Notes: generated by a model not told the origin, from the letters alone. A stretch of 64,000 bases of DNA from Natronoflexus pectinivorans (GCF_004345615.1 NZ_SLWK01000009.1:54666-118665); one strand, 5' to 3'; counted from the stretch's first letter, positions 44,263 to 53,700 are shown. Translations and numbers: made by a program.

Positions 44263-44931
44263 ATGAAAACACTAATTTCAATCGCAATTATTGTATTCCT
44301 GTCCTCTAATTATTTAGATTCACAGAATACACAGTATAACACTGAGGACAGTTACAGAACCGATTCTCGTGAAAACTTTTATTTTGGAGCGAAAATCGGA
44401 ACGAACTACTCAAATGTATATGATACACAAGGAGAAGAATTTGTTGCCGATTCAAAGTTTGGTATTGCAACAGGGGTATTTGTATCTATACCAATTGGGA
44501 AAAATTTCGGTGTACAACCCGAAATATTATTCACGCAGAAGGGTTTTAAAGGGACAGGAAGGATTTTAGGTGAACCATACGAGTTAACTCGTACTACAAA
44601 CCATATTGACATTCCAATTTACCTCCAATTAAAGCCCATAAAGTATGTCTCCATATTGGCCGGACCGCAGTACTCCTATCTCATCAAACAGAAAGATGTT
44701 TTTGAAACAGCTTCCTCAAGCATTGAGACTCAAGAGGAATTCCTAGATCAGGAAATACGTAAAAACACTTTTGGTTTTACCGGTGGATTGGATTTTAATT
44801 TTGAACACATTGTTCTTGGAACAAGAATAGGATGGGATCTGCTAAAAAACAACGGTGATGGCTCATCAGAAACGCCTAGATATAGAAATGTTTGGTATCA
44901 ATTTACTTTAGGTTATAGGTTTCACAATTAG
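44263..44931 (+). CDS. Outer-membrane beta-barrel (porin family, PorT-like) protein
   Basis: The 222-residue protein has a signal peptide (MKTLISIAIIVFLSSNYLDS) and an OMP_b-brl_2-type barrel: YFGAKIGTNYSNVYD, FGIATGVFVSIPIGKNFGVQPEILF, IDIPIYLQLKPIKYVSILAGPQY, and an aromatic C-terminus (WYQFTLGYRFHN) suited to Bam recognition. Function is unknown. It is expressed from a promoter of the shared 66-bp class, linking it to the small envelope-stress proteins further right. Confidence 0.88.
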   Translation: MKTLISIAIIVFLSSNYLDSQNTQYNTEDSYRTDSRENFYFGAKIGTNYSNVYDTQGEEFVADSKFGIATGVFVSIPIGKNFGVQPEILFTQKGFKGTGRILGEPYELTRTTNHIDIPIYLQLKPIKYVSILAGPQYSYLIKQKDVFETASSSIETQEEFLDQEIRKNTFGFTGGLDFNFEHIVLGTRIGWDLLKNNGDGSSETPRYRNVWYQFTLGYRFHN

Positions 44932-44988
44932 AATCAAAAGGTTGCCTCAAAAGTCGATTATAAATTTTCATGCAACAATCTTGATTTC

Positions 44989-45038
44989 ACCCCTCCAAGG
45001 CTCCCCCAATAGGGAGGCTTAAAGTCCCCCTTGGGGGA
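44989..45038. repeat. GC-rich intergenic hairpin repeat
   Basis: CCCCTCCAAGG is followed by CTCCC/GGGAG (45001-45016) and a perfect TCCCCCTTGGGGGA (45025-45038). It stands out in AT-rich DNA and resembles interspersed repeats common in this phylum. It may also help terminate the 44263 transcript. Confidence 0.6.
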
Positions 45039-45134
45039 TTTATGATTTGGAAGACACGTAAAATAATAATTCAATTTTGGGTCAGCCTCTTTATAATACA
45101 CCAATAAAAGAATCAACAATTAAAATTTGAGACC

Positions 45135-45590
45135 ATGAAAAAATCTATTTTATATCTGTCCTTATCCATTATTATTGTGGGTGGGTTATTATCTAACTGT
45201 CAGTTGCAAACTACAAAAGAAGATAAAGCGAAAGACAAAGTGCTAAATGCTAAAGAAGATTTAGCAAAAGCTCAAACAAACTTAACAAAAGTTCAGGAGG
45301 ACACGCTTACAGTTTATCAAAAATTCATTCAAGAAACTGAAGACCAAATTTCTGTTTATGAAAAGAATATTGATGAATTAAAAGAGAAAGTTGCAAAGGA
45401 AAAGAATGAGGATAAAGCCATTTATGAGAAAAAATTAGAGCAACTGAAGCAAAAAAACACAGAACTTAAAACCAGGATTAACGATTTCAAAAATAAACAA
45501 GTAGATAATTGGGATGAAAAACAACTTGAATTCCGAAAAGATATGAACGAACTGGGGAAGGCAATCTCCGATTTTTTTGTGAAGGATTAG
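45135..45590 (+). CDS. Coiled-coil lipoprotein, hypothetical
   Basis: The 151-residue protein has a lipoprotein signal (SIIIVGGLLSNC, Cys22) followed by a nearly continuous Lys/Glu-rich coiled coil (KDKVLNAKEDLAKAQTNL to QLKQKNTELKTRINDF). The C-terminal part ends FFVKD. No known domain was recognised. By composition it resembles small periplasmic stress-type lipoproteins. A DUF5670-like small membrane protein follows 50 bases downstream, probably in the same transcript. Confidence 0.75.
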   Translation: MKKSILYLSLSIIIVGGLLSNCQLQTTKEDKAKDKVLNAKEDLAKAQTNLTKVQEDTLTVYQKFIQETEDQISVYEKNIDELKEKVAKEKNEDKAIYEKKLEQLKQKNTELKTRINDFKNKQVDNWDEKQLEFRKDMNELGKAISDFFVKD

Positions 45591-45640
45591 AGTGAAATCG
45601 TTAGAATTAGAATCGATGGAATCAATTAACACCAATAATC

Positions 45641-45814
45641 ATGAAAAACTTACTCTATATAATTTCCGGATTGTTCTTTGTCATCTGGGGAATCCTTTTC
45701 TGGGGGCTACATGCCAAGGGGCCTGTGCACTTACTGCTTGCCATAGCCACGGTAATCATTCTTATAAGGCTTATATTTAATAAACAGTTATCGAACAAAC
45801 GATTGCAGAATTGA
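45641..45814 (+). CDS. Small membrane protein, lmo0937/DUF5670-like
   Basis: ATG at 45641 starts a 57-residue protein (MKNLLYIISGLFFVIWGILF) with two hydrophobic helices and the family pattern W-G-x-H-x-K-GPVHLLLAIA before a basic tail (NKQLSNKRLQN). It parallels the clearer family member at 57069. Such proteins are often induced by stress in Bacteroidota. It is too short for common gene-finding cutoffs. Cotranscription with the coiled-coil lipoprotein is likely. Confidence 0.75.
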   Translation: MKNLLYIISGLFFVIWGILFWGLHAKGPVHLLLAIATVIILIRLIFNKQLSNKRLQN

Positions 45815-45879
45815 ATAGAGAGATGCTATAAATTTTCAGATGAGGTTTTGTCGAACTTATTCTAGAACCTTAAGAATAA

Positions 45880-46518
45880 ATGAGCATAAGCATATCACCG
45901 ATATCCGTTGTAGTAATTGTTGCACATCCAGATGATGAAACTTTATGGAGTGGAGGAACAATATTAAGTCGCCCTACATACGAATGGTTTATAATTTCTT
46001 TGTGTAGAGGAAGCGATCCTGACCGCGCACCAAAGTTCTTAAAAGCCATAACTACATTAAAAGCAACAGGAATAATGGGCAACCTTGATGACGGAATTGA
46101 ACAGATTCCGTTAAGAAGAATAGACGTAGAAAAAGAGATCCTTGCCTTATTACCTTATACTCATTTCGATATAATAATTAGTCACAATCCAACTGGAGAA
46201 TATACCAGACATTTGCGGCACGAAGAAATAGGTGAAGCAGTAATTTATTTATGGTATAAAAACAAGATATCTGCAAACCAACTATGGGTTTATGCATATA
46301 ATGATGGAAATAAAGGATGGTTACCAAAGTCAGTTGAAAAGGCAACAATCAGTCATACAATTCCCAAAAAAATATGGGAAAAGAAACTTCAAATTATTAC
46401 AGAAATATATGGCTTTCCCGCTAACAGCTGGGAAGCACAAACGACCCCCAAAACTGAAGCATTTTGGCAATTCACAAACCCCGCGACTGCTTTAAAATGG
46501 CTTAATAGCATAAAGTAA
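45880..46518 (+). CDS. PIG-L family (LmbE-like) deacetylase
   Basis: The 212-residue protein has the zinc-binding motif AHPDDE at residues 15-20 and the second ligand region SHNPTGEYTRHLRHEEIG (~108-125). PIG-L enzymes remove N-acetyl groups from sugars such as N-acetylglucosaminyl conjugates. There is no signal peptide, so it should be cytoplasmic. It stands ahead of a GT4 gene and probably takes part in building the same glycan or glycoconjugate (inference). Confidence 0.9.
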   Translation: MSISISPISVVVIVAHPDDETLWSGGTILSRPTYEWFIISLCRGSDPDRAPKFLKAITTLKATGIMGNLDDGIEQIPLRRIDVEKEILALLPYTHFDIIISHNPTGEYTRHLRHEEIGEAVIYLWYKNKISANQLWVYAYNDGNKGWLPKSVEKATISHTIPKKIWEKKLQIITEIYGFPANSWEAQTTPKTEAFWQFTNPATALKWLNSIK

Positions 46519-46764
46519 TTTCAGATGCGGAGTGTGAAACTTCTACAATTTTGGATTTGAACAGATTATCAATTAACAACTATGTTATAAGTGTTTTAAT
46601 TTATTCTATAACAGTACAAATCCATTTTTAGCCAGGTTTACGAGTTATCAGAGTCTTTGAAACTTCGGAAATCTCATTTTTCAAAGCAATCGGTGCACTA
46701 TATTTCAATCTTATTAGAAATTGAAACACAGAATTATCCATCCAGTGGAACCATCGACCATATT

Positions 46765-47907
46765 ATGAAAGTACTAGTATTATATGATTACCCACCATCT
46801 CCAGGTGGTCTGTCAACTCAGGGAGATTTGCTTTACAAAGGGCTTCTTGAGATGGGTGTTGATGCCCATGCCGCACACTATGAGTCTGCACAAGAAAAGG
46901 AATGGTACTATCGTTGGTTTGAACCCGATATAGTCGTTGGTATTGGATATTGGGGACATACGCCACAATTAGTTCTACATCCACAAAGGTACGGTATAAA
47001 GACTGTTCCCTGGTTGGTAGCCGACGGCTATATCGCGAACTACCAAGAGGTCTTAAATGCTCTGCCTCTGATACTGGTAACATCTAACTGGGTTAAAGAG
47101 ATGTATGTTAGAGATGGAATTAATCCTGAAATTATTGAGGTTCTACCTGTTGGTTGCGATACTGACGCTTTTCAACCATTTAATAAGCATGAACAAAAGA
47201 TTTTAGCTGTGCGGGAAGCTTTGGGTGTTTCGCTTAATCAAATAATGATTCTGACTGTTGGTGGCGACGCTGCCTCCAAGGGAGCACAAGAAGTGATGCA
47301 GGCGCTTGCCATTATTGATTCAAAGGCACCCGGCTGGAAGTATGTTTGCAAAGTGTGGCCGCAACCCCGTACAAAAGTCCAAAATCTGGCTGATTTAGAA
47401 ATGGCAACTCGCTTGGGTATTGAAAAAAATGTAACGTATGCCACCAATACAATTTCCAGGGCATTTATGCCATACCTGATTGGTGCTTGTGACATATATG
47501 CAGCACCTTCAAGACTCGAAGGGTTTGGAATGCCTCAAATTGAAGCCGGTGCATGTGAGAAACCTGTTGTTAGTCTAAATGCAATGGGAATGCTTGATAC
47601 ACTAGTGCATAAAGAAACAGCTCTACTGGCGAGGGTTGCCAACAGAATTGTTGTTAATGAAGTTATTGTAGGCGAAGAATCAGGTTTTGAAGATAAACAC
47701 AAGGTATTGTTTGATATTCCTCGTACTGTTGATTACCGGGCAAATGTGCAAGACATAGCAAAGTATTTGCTAACCTTAATGAATGATGAAGCATTGCGAA
47801 TAAGGATGGGAAAAGCAGGGAGAAAAAGAGTTGTGGAAAAATTTGACTATCGCGAAGTTGCCAAACGTTTTATCCAAATTGTTCGTGATAAACTTAACAT
47901 TTATTGA
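46765..47907 (+). CDS. GT4 family glycosyltransferase
   Basis: Of the possible starts, the ATG at 46765 (MKVLVLYDYPPSPGGLSTQG) begins the GT-B fold at its glycine loop; the frame extends upstream only from a TTG. The 380-residue protein has LTVGGDAASKGAQEVMQAL, and the donor-site region DIYAAPSRLEGFGMPQIEAGA with the conserved Glu residues. GT4 enzymes transfer a sugar from an activated donor with retention. It is part of the GH130/PIG-L/GH100-like/GT4-fusion cluster. Confidence 0.9.
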   Translation: MKVLVLYDYPPSPGGLSTQGDLLYKGLLEMGVDAHAAHYESAQEKEWYYRWFEPDIVVGIGYWGHTPQLVLHPQRYGIKTVPWLVADGYIANYQEVLNALPLILVTSNWVKEMYVRDGINPEIIEVLPVGCDTDAFQPFNKHEQKILAVREALGVSLNQIMILTVGGDAASKGAQEVMQALAIIDSKAPGWKYVCKVWPQPRTKVQNLADLEMATRLGIEKNVTYATNTISRAFMPYLIGACDIYAAPSRLEGFGMPQIEAGACEKPVVSLNAMGMLDTLVHKETALLARVANRIVVNEVIVGEESGFEDKHKVLFDIPRTVDYRANVQDIAKYLLTLMNDEALRIRMGKAGRKRVVEKFDYREVAKRFIQIVRDKLNIY

Positions 47908-47981
47908 ATCAATCAATTATGAACAGATAAAACCTTTTAATAGTCGATAATTTCGAAGTAAAAATCTAATTCAAACAAATT

Positions 47982-49160
47982 ATGCAAACTGCCAGTCAGC
48001 TTGAAATCGATGAAGCCAGAAAAGCAGCAATTGAAGTGCTGATTCACAATTCACATGGCTCTTTTCATGGCCTGCCGCGAACAGCTGGCTGGGGATACCC
48101 AGAACCATATACCCGTGATTTAATGTTCTCTATTTTAGGTATTGGTGTTTCAGAAAACCAACAGCTTATAGAAAAAATGCGAGTGGTATTGGAAACTCTG
48201 GCAAAAAACCAAACGGAACATGGTCATATTCCTTCTCTAGTGCATGATTCAGAAGACCGAGGTGCCAGTGATACAACCCCACTTTTCTTGCTTGGAGTTG
48301 GAATTTTCAGAAAAATTACAAATGATAAGTTATTCCTGCAAAAAGCCATTGCAAAAGCCCTTCGCTGGATGGAATACCAAAGTCCTTCTGACAGGTATCT
48401 TGTTGCTCAGCAACCAACCAGTGACTGGAGAGATGAACAATGGGTAACAGGGTATGGCCTTTTTGTAAATGTACTGACATATTCTTCGCTGCGGTTACAC
48501 AATCAAAATAAAAGAGCAGATTCTTTAAAACACGATATGGAAAGTTTCACCATAACGAATGGAATCTTGCATAAACATGTACACGAAGGACTTGTTGTAA
48601 GGCGCAAACCATATTTTGCTTTTTGGTCTTATAAAATTTTCAGTAGTGAACGGTTTGATTTGCTCGGTAACAGTTTGGCAATAATCTCAGGATTGGCATC
48701 ACATACAAGAGCTAAGGAAATGATAATCTGGATTGAAAATGAATGCAAAAACCTGAAAAACAATGGGAGTCTTGCTATGAACCTCCCCCCCAACTTTTTC
48801 CCCTTTATTAAACCTTCAGATCCCGATTGGCATACAAGATACGCCAAATATAACAATCCCGGTGAATACCATAATGGTGGAATCTGGCCATTTATCTGCG
48901 GATTGTATATTGCCGCTTTGGTAGCTGCTAAACGTTACATTCTCGCAGAAAAAAAAATGATAGAATTAACAAAAATGGTAAAACTCTCCCACAACAGCTC
49001 TTTAAAATATGGGTTTAATGAATGGATTAAAGCCCAGAACGGGATGCCTATGGGGCAGGATTGGCAAACCTGGAGTGCCGCTTTGTATTTATATGCAGCT
49101 AAATGTGTGGAAGAAAGAAGAGTCCTGTTCTTTTCTGATGAAATTTATTCTAATCAATAA
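47982..49160 (+). CDS. GH100-like (alpha/alpha)6-toroid glycosidase
   Basis: The 392-residue cytoplasmic protein has GYPEPYTRDLMFSILG, TEHGHIPSLVHD, a DWRDEQW segment and YHNGGIWPFICGLYIAAL, motifs similar to neutral/alkaline invertases (GH100) and amylo-alpha-1,6-glucosidases. General acid/base residues cannot be fixed from sequence alone. It lies 74 bases after the GT4 gene. A fused toroid domain also occurs in the convergent GT4 gene, so both may act on the same oligosaccharide. Substrate unknown. Confidence 0.8.
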   Translation: MQTASQLEIDEARKAAIEVLIHNSHGSFHGLPRTAGWGYPEPYTRDLMFSILGIGVSENQQLIEKMRVVLETLAKNQTEHGHIPSLVHDSEDRGASDTTPLFLLGVGIFRKITNDKLFLQKAIAKALRWMEYQSPSDRYLVAQQPTSDWRDEQWVTGYGLFVNVLTYSSLRLHNQNKRADSLKHDMESFTITNGILHKHVHEGLVVRRKPYFAFWSYKIFSSERFDLLGNSLAIISGLASHTRAKEMIIWIENECKNLKNNGSLAMNLPPNFFPFIKPSDPDWHTRYAKYNNPGEYHNGGIWPFICGLYIAALVAAKRYILAEKKMIELTKMVKLSHNSSLKYGFNEWIKAQNGMPMGQDWQTWSAALYLYAAKCVEERRVLFFSDEIYSNQ

Positions 49161-49402
49161 GCATTAATGTCTCAATATTTCATTCTTTTCTGTATCCTAA
49201 GTTAGGGTTGTTAACAGCAGAACCTCATTCGGCGCCTTAAGACAGGCTACAATTTACATGTTCGATGGTGAATACAGGCATGTATATGTATTTTAAGATG
49301 AGCCCACTTCATGTTGAAAAAACACGCATGTTTTTTCAATTATTCCAAGATGCCAATAATATCTGTTTAAATGATTTACAAATAGCGATAAAGACAATAA
49401 AT

Positions 49403-51703
49403 TCAGAATAAGTTGTTAATTAAAAAATTAACAACTGCGGTATGCTTTTCAGACTTTATCGGAATAAATTTGTCTGATTTAATGTACGTAGAATAGGCTT
49501 CCAATATCGTTAAATAGGAAATAAGATACGCAAGAGAGCTTTCGGCTCCCTGGTTTCTATTTACGCCGTTTTGGTCAAATCCATCACAACAGCCCTGTGT
49601 TTCAAAATCATACAGACTTAATCGCAAATCGTTATCACCCAAAAACCATAAGAACGACGCATATAGATGTTTTAAGTAAACCTTATTTTTTGTCAATTGG
49701 AATGCCTGTTTGTACATCAATACAGAGGCCATAGCATCAATGGGTTGTTGAGAAAAGTGGGAGCGTTCGCTTCCCCTCTTAAACCATTTCTCGTTACCGA
49801 TTACACTAAGATATTTATTCTTGAATGTGTGATGAGTCATAAAATTCATCGTTGCTATAGCAATACCATTAACTTCATTATCGTTTAAGATTTCGGCTGC
49901 GTGTAGCATGGCCAATGGTAAAATCCCATTATCATATGCCAGCAATGGTTCAAACCATTTCCAATCAGGTGTTTTATTATCTTTATAATTATCAGATAAT
50001 CTTTTCGCCATATTTCTCAATCGTTCCACCATGGATTCATCATCCGGATGTCCCTTTAAATAATGACAAACACCAATCATGGTAGCAGCTATACTCCTTA
50101 TGGACTGAAGCTTTTCGAAATTTGGCGCAGCTTTATAAAATATCTCTTTACCGGCCTGGTAATATGCATCGTTAGGCGGATTGCCTAATAAATAACCCAA
50201 TGCCCATATAGTACGGCCAAATGAATCCTCAGACCCGGACTCATCTAAAAAATGCCGGCTAAAACTCAAAAAATTCTTAAACGTACCATCACTATTTTGC
50301 ATATAGTGAATGTAACTTAAATAAATAGGAGACAATTCCAGTGCTCTGGATTCTTTAACCTGATTGTATGCCATTAAAACCATTAACAATGCTCGGGCAT
50401 TATCATCAAGGCAATAACCCTGCTTTAAATCCGGAATCCCAAACTTGGCATGTTGAATTATTCCTGTATCATCGGTTAGCCGGTTAATATGTGTAAGGGA
50501 AAATGGAGGCATAATCAGCAAGTCAAAAATAGCGTCCTTTTTAGGTACTGATGGAAACTCTTTACCAATAACGGATTTTGCAAGCAGGGCATATTTATCA
50601 CCTATTTTTGGCCACGTGATTTTGCGGCCATAGTTCAATGCTTTCTTCTTGATTTTTGCCATCATTTCCGGGTTGTCAAGCATGGTAATCAGCAGTTCTG
50701 ATAGCCCCGTGTCATCCTTAAAATCGAAAAAACGGCCACGGCCATTGGCTAATAACTCTTCAGCATGCCAATATGGGGTGGAAATTGCAGCAGCCCCTAC
50801 TCCTACCGCATATGAAAGTGTTCCGCTTGTAATTTGTGCTTCATTTAAATAAGGTGTAATGTATATATCGGAAGCCGACAAATATTTAAATAAGTCCTCT
50901 ACTCCGATGAACTCATTTAAAAACATTACGTGCTTATCCATTTTTAGCTTTTTCACCATCCGCATTAAATAGATACGGTATTCTTCACCCGAATGGCGTA
51001 AGACATTCGGGTGTGTTTTACCCAATACAACATAAATGGTCTCAGGGTATTTTTTCACTACTTTAGGTAACGCTTTTATTACAGTTTCAATACCTTTATT
51101 TCGTCCAATAAAACCAAAGGTGAGCAGGACTTTTTTTTGCACCAACTTAAATTCCTTTTTCGATTCTTCTGCATTGAACTGCAAATCGGGCACCCCATGC
51201 TCTATGAATGCAATTTTTGAAGAAGGCACATCATAAATGGTGGTTAAAAATTCTATCGCTTTTTGACTCATCACCACAATTTTTTGTGCCATTTTACAAA
51301 TTTGCTGTAGTACAGCTTTCTGATTATAGGATGGTTTATTTAGTATTGTATGAAGGGTCACAATGAAAGGGATATCCAATCGATGTAACAGAGGTAAAAT
51401 ATTAACGCCATCCTGTCCGCCAAAAATGCCAAATTCATGCTCTAAAATACATACATCCGCACCACTTAAATTAATAAATCTGGATGCCTTAATATAGTCT
51501 TCAAGTTTTTCCTGATTAATGGTTGTTTTTACCTCCACAGGGTATTTATATTGAGCATCAAAATCGTTTAAAGCGACAACGAACCCCTCCACCCTACTCT
51601 CTGGTGTTTTGCTTTTTACAATCACAGAGTCGAAAAGGTTATTAGTGAAAGTTCCTATGCCACATTCTCTTGGCGGATATGTTCCTATAAAGGCAATTTT
51701 CAT
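49403..51703 (-). CDS. GT4 glycosyltransferase fused to an (alpha/alpha) toroid domain
   Basis: The ATG at 51703 (MKIAFIGTYPPRECGIGTFTNN) starts the GT-B fold; an upstream in-frame ATG at 51730 is less likely. The 766 residues hold a GT4 domain (~1-380, with LLTFGFIGRNKGIETVIKAL and an EAQITSGTLSYAVGVGAA donor region) and a C-terminal all-helical domain (~400-750, GYCLDDNARALLMVLMAYN, ERSHFSQQPIDAMAS, NQGAESSLAYLISYL) resembling toroid glycosidase folds. Such fusions occur beside GH130 phosphorylases. It may build and trim one glycan. A 26-base inverted repeat (49411-49436) overlaps its 3' end. Confidence 0.85.
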   Translation of the reverse strand: MKIAFIGTYPPRECGIGTFTNNLFDSVIVKSKTPESRVEGFVVALNDFDAQYKYPVEVKTTINQEKLEDYIKASRFINLSGADVCILEHEFGIFGGQDGVNILPLLHRLDIPFIVTLHTILNKPSYNQKAVLQQICKMAQKIVVMSQKAIEFLTTIYDVPSSKIAFIEHGVPDLQFNAEESKKEFKLVQKKVLLTFGFIGRNKGIETVIKALPKVVKKYPETIYVVLGKTHPNVLRHSGEEYRIYLMRMVKKLKMDKHVMFLNEFIGVEDLFKYLSASDIYITPYLNEAQITSGTLSYAVGVGAAAISTPYWHAEELLANGRGRFFDFKDDTGLSELLITMLDNPEMMAKIKKKALNYGRKITWPKIGDKYALLAKSVIGKEFPSVPKKDAIFDLLIMPPFSLTHINRLTDDTGIIQHAKFGIPDLKQGYCLDDNARALLMVLMAYNQVKESRALELSPIYLSYIHYMQNSDGTFKNFLSFSRHFLDESGSEDSFGRTIWALGYLLGNPPNDAYYQAGKEIFYKAAPNFEKLQSIRSIAATMIGVCHYLKGHPDDESMVERLRNMAKRLSDNYKDNKTPDWKWFEPLLAYDNGILPLAMLHAAEILNDNEVNGIAIATMNFMTHHTFKNKYLSVIGNEKWFKRGSERSHFSQQPIDAMASVLMYKQAFQLTKNKVYLKHLYASFLWFLGDNDLRLSLYDFETQGCCDGFDQNGVNRNQGAESSLAYLISYLTILEAYSTYIKSDKFIPIKSEKHTAVVNFLINNLF
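49411..49436 (-). terminator. AT-rich hairpin overlapping GT4-fusion stop region
   Basis: AGTTGTTAATT (49411-49421) and AATTAACAACT (49426-49436) form an 11-bp stem with a 4-base loop inside the last codons of the gene. It may act as a terminator, but the following T content is modest. Confidence 0.4.
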
Positions 51704-51878
51704 TTTATAAAAGTTGGTTACATAAAGCACTCAGCCAATCAAAAATTGGCTGTGCGATAACATAAAGTTGTTTAACGAGCTGGGAAAGTAAGAACTATAA
51801 AGATTAAATACGGAATTTATAACTATATATAAATTTTTTTTATAGCCTTGATAGTCTACCATTTATCTACGGCCGTCT

Positions 51879-52004
51879 TCATTGAAACAATTTAGAAGAT
51901 TCATTTTTTTGAGCCTTCTTTGCTGCTTTCTCTACCCGCTTTTCTTTAAGTGTTTTTTGGGCTTCTTTTTTGCTGCCTTTCTTGGTTACTTTTTCTTTTG
52001 TCAT
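51879..52004 (-). CDS. Small lysine-rich basic protein
   Basis: An ATG at 52004 on the minus strand opens a 41-residue frame, MTKEKVTKKGSKKEAQKTLK and so on, ending SSKLFQ. It is about 35% Lys with KEKRVEKAAKKAQK in the middle, like other tiny Lys/Ala/Glu-rich Bacteroidota proteins of unknown role, possibly nucleic-acid binding. Support for being real: a promoter of the shared 66-bp class lies 55 bases upstream (52060-52125). It is below normal annotation length. Confidence 0.72.
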   Translation of the reverse strand: MTKEKVTKKGSKKEAQKTLKEKRVEKAAKKAQKNESSKLFQ

Positions 52005-52059
52005 GACTATAGATTTAAGTGTTATTTGCTACAATGCCAATTATGATTTCCTGAGTTCG

Positions 52060-52125
52060 CAATGTTACGGCAAGAAACTCAGCAAAAGGTTATACAATTG
52101 GAAGTATTATTTACATCATTCTCAC
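52060..52125 (-). promoter_or_regulatory. Regulon promoter P2 (small basic protein gene)
   Basis: On the minus strand: element 1 GTGAGAATGATGTAA (52125-52111), degenerate element 2 CTTCCAATTGTATAA (52104-52090), 22-base gap, then -7 box TAACATTG (52067-52060). The same 66-bp layout as P1 and P3-P6. Confidence 0.75.
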
Positions 52126-52130
52126 ATAGA

Positions 52131-53615
52131 CTAATTTTGCCTGAGACCAAAAATTGTTCGGAAATGATACCCGTAAACGGCAAAGGTTATGGCATCTGCA
52201 AACAAGGCAGGTCTTTTAAACAAAGTCCAGAGCAGCAATTTCCAAAATTCGATTCTTCCTTTATTAATAATGCCAATGACATACATCGATTTTATGAAGG
52301 CTCTAATGAGGGAAAAATTGATTCTTCTTTGTTTATTATATTTACGGTTATAATTTAAAAACATTTGACGTACTCTTTTGTAGTATGGCCTGGCAGCATA
52401 GATGTTATTAATAATTCGTTTATATCCGTCCAATAATTCGTTGTAATCCATTTTGGGAATGAAATTGATGGATGAATCGGTATTGTTACCCGAGGATTCA
52501 AAGGTCAATCTTTTCTCCTTCTCTAATCTTTTGTATAATTGAGTGTTTTTGGGGGCATTCAAAAGCCCCACCATTGCCGAAACAATTCCGCTTTTTTGGA
52601 TAAATTCAATTTGTCGCTGAAATACACTGGGGGTATCGCTGTCAAATCCCACAATAAAGCCACCTGAAACCTGCAATCCTGACTGTTGTATAGCTTTGAT
52701 ACAATTCAGCAGATTCCTGTTTTTATTTTGCACTTTATTACAGGCACGAAGTGATTCTTCATCAGGAGTTTCTATTCCAATAAAAGTTGATGTAAAACCT
52801 GTTTCAACCATCAGAGACATCAATTCAATATCGTCAGCCAGATTAATTGAGCTTTGAATATTAAAAACAAAAGGGTGTTTATGAACTTGCATCCATCTTT
52901 TCATCAATGGCAGCAAGCTGGTTTTTATTTCCTTTTTATTTCCGATAAAATTATCATCGACGATAGAAACCGAACCGCGCCAGTTTAAGCGAAATAATTC
53001 TTCAAGTTCATTGATAATCTGATTGGGGCTTTTCATTCTCACCTTGTGCCCCAAAAGAGAGGTGATTTCACAAAAGTCGCATGAATAAGGACAACCTCGT
53101 GAAACCTGTATGTTCATAAAAACATACTTTTTCATCTCCAACAAATGGTAGTCGGGAACTGGTGTCAGAGAAAGATCTGCAAACTTGTCGGTTTTGTAAA
53201 CTTTGGAAGCACAATTATTAGACAAATCATCAAGAAATAATGGCAGTGTAATTTCTGCTTCATTTAAAACAAAATGATTAATCTGTGGATAGTTTTCATA
53301 TTCCTGAGTAAATAAGGGGCCACCGGCCACCATTTTTGTTCCAAGTCTCCCACATTCCGAAATGATACGATTTACTGATTCTTTTTGTATATACATTGCA
53401 CTAATAAAAACATAATCGGCCCATAAAATATCTTTCGAGTCAAGTTCAGAAATATTCAAGTCAACCAGTTTTTTTTCCCAATCTTTGGGTAGCATGGCAG
53501 ATACAGTAATTAATCCAAGTGGGGGAACTGCCGCCTTTTTTGAAATAAACTTAAGGGCATGTTTAAAACTCCAGAAAGAATCAGGATACAACGGATATAT
53601 TAGCAATATCTTCAT
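52131..53615 (-). CDS. B12-binding radical SAM protein (DUF4070 type)
   Basis: The ATG at 53615 (MKILLIYPLYPDSFWSFKHA) gives 494 residues: a cobalamin-binding Rossmann domain (~1-145), the radical SAM core with Cys175, Cys179 and Cys182 in RGCPYSCDFCEIT, and a DUF4070-like C-terminus. The layout resembles the hopanoid C2-methylase HpnP and related lipid or cofactor methylases; substrate here is not predictable. It is driven by a promoter of the shared 66-bp class, so the modification may belong to an envelope response (inference). Confidence 0.88.
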   Translation of the reverse strand: MKILLIYPLYPDSFWSFKHALKFISKKAAVPPLGLITVSAMLPKDWEKKLVDLNISELDSKDILWADYVFISAMYIQKESVNRIISECGRLGTKMVAGGPLFTQEYENYPQINHFVLNEAEITLPLFLDDLSNNCASKVYKTDKFADLSLTPVPDYHLLEMKKYVFMNIQVSRGCPYSCDFCEITSLLGHKVRMKSPNQIINELEELFRLNWRGSVSIVDDNFIGNKKEIKTSLLPLMKRWMQVHKHPFVFNIQSSINLADDIELMSLMVETGFTSTFIGIETPDEESLRACNKVQNKNRNLLNCIKAIQQSGLQVSGGFIVGFDSDTPSVFQRQIEFIQKSGIVSAMVGLLNAPKNTQLYKRLEKEKRLTFESSGNNTDSSINFIPKMDYNELLDGYKRIINNIYAARPYYKRVRQMFLNYNRKYNKQRRINFSLIRAFIKSMYVIGIINKGRIEFWKLLLWTLFKRPALFADAITFAVYGYHFRTIFGLRQN

Positions 53616-53634
53616 AATTGATAACAATTTGTAA

Positions 53635-53700
53635 TAAATTTCGTGAAATCGCAGGAATGGACTTTTACATAATTTCAAATAAATGTTACATAATTCTCAC
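53635..53700 (-). promoter_or_regulatory. Regulon promoter P3 (radical SAM gene)
   Basis: On the minus strand: element 1 GTGAGAATTATGTAA (53700-53686), element 2 TTTGAAATTATGTAA (53679-53665), 22-base gap, -7-like box GAAATTTA (53642-53635). The ATG follows 19 bases later. The -7-like box is nearly identical to that of P6. Confidence 0.8.

Noticed and set aside
52062-52358. 98-codon plus-strand frame over the 3' end of the radical SAM gene
   Set aside because: It overlaps a regulon promoter and the antisense of conserved coding sequence; no family features.
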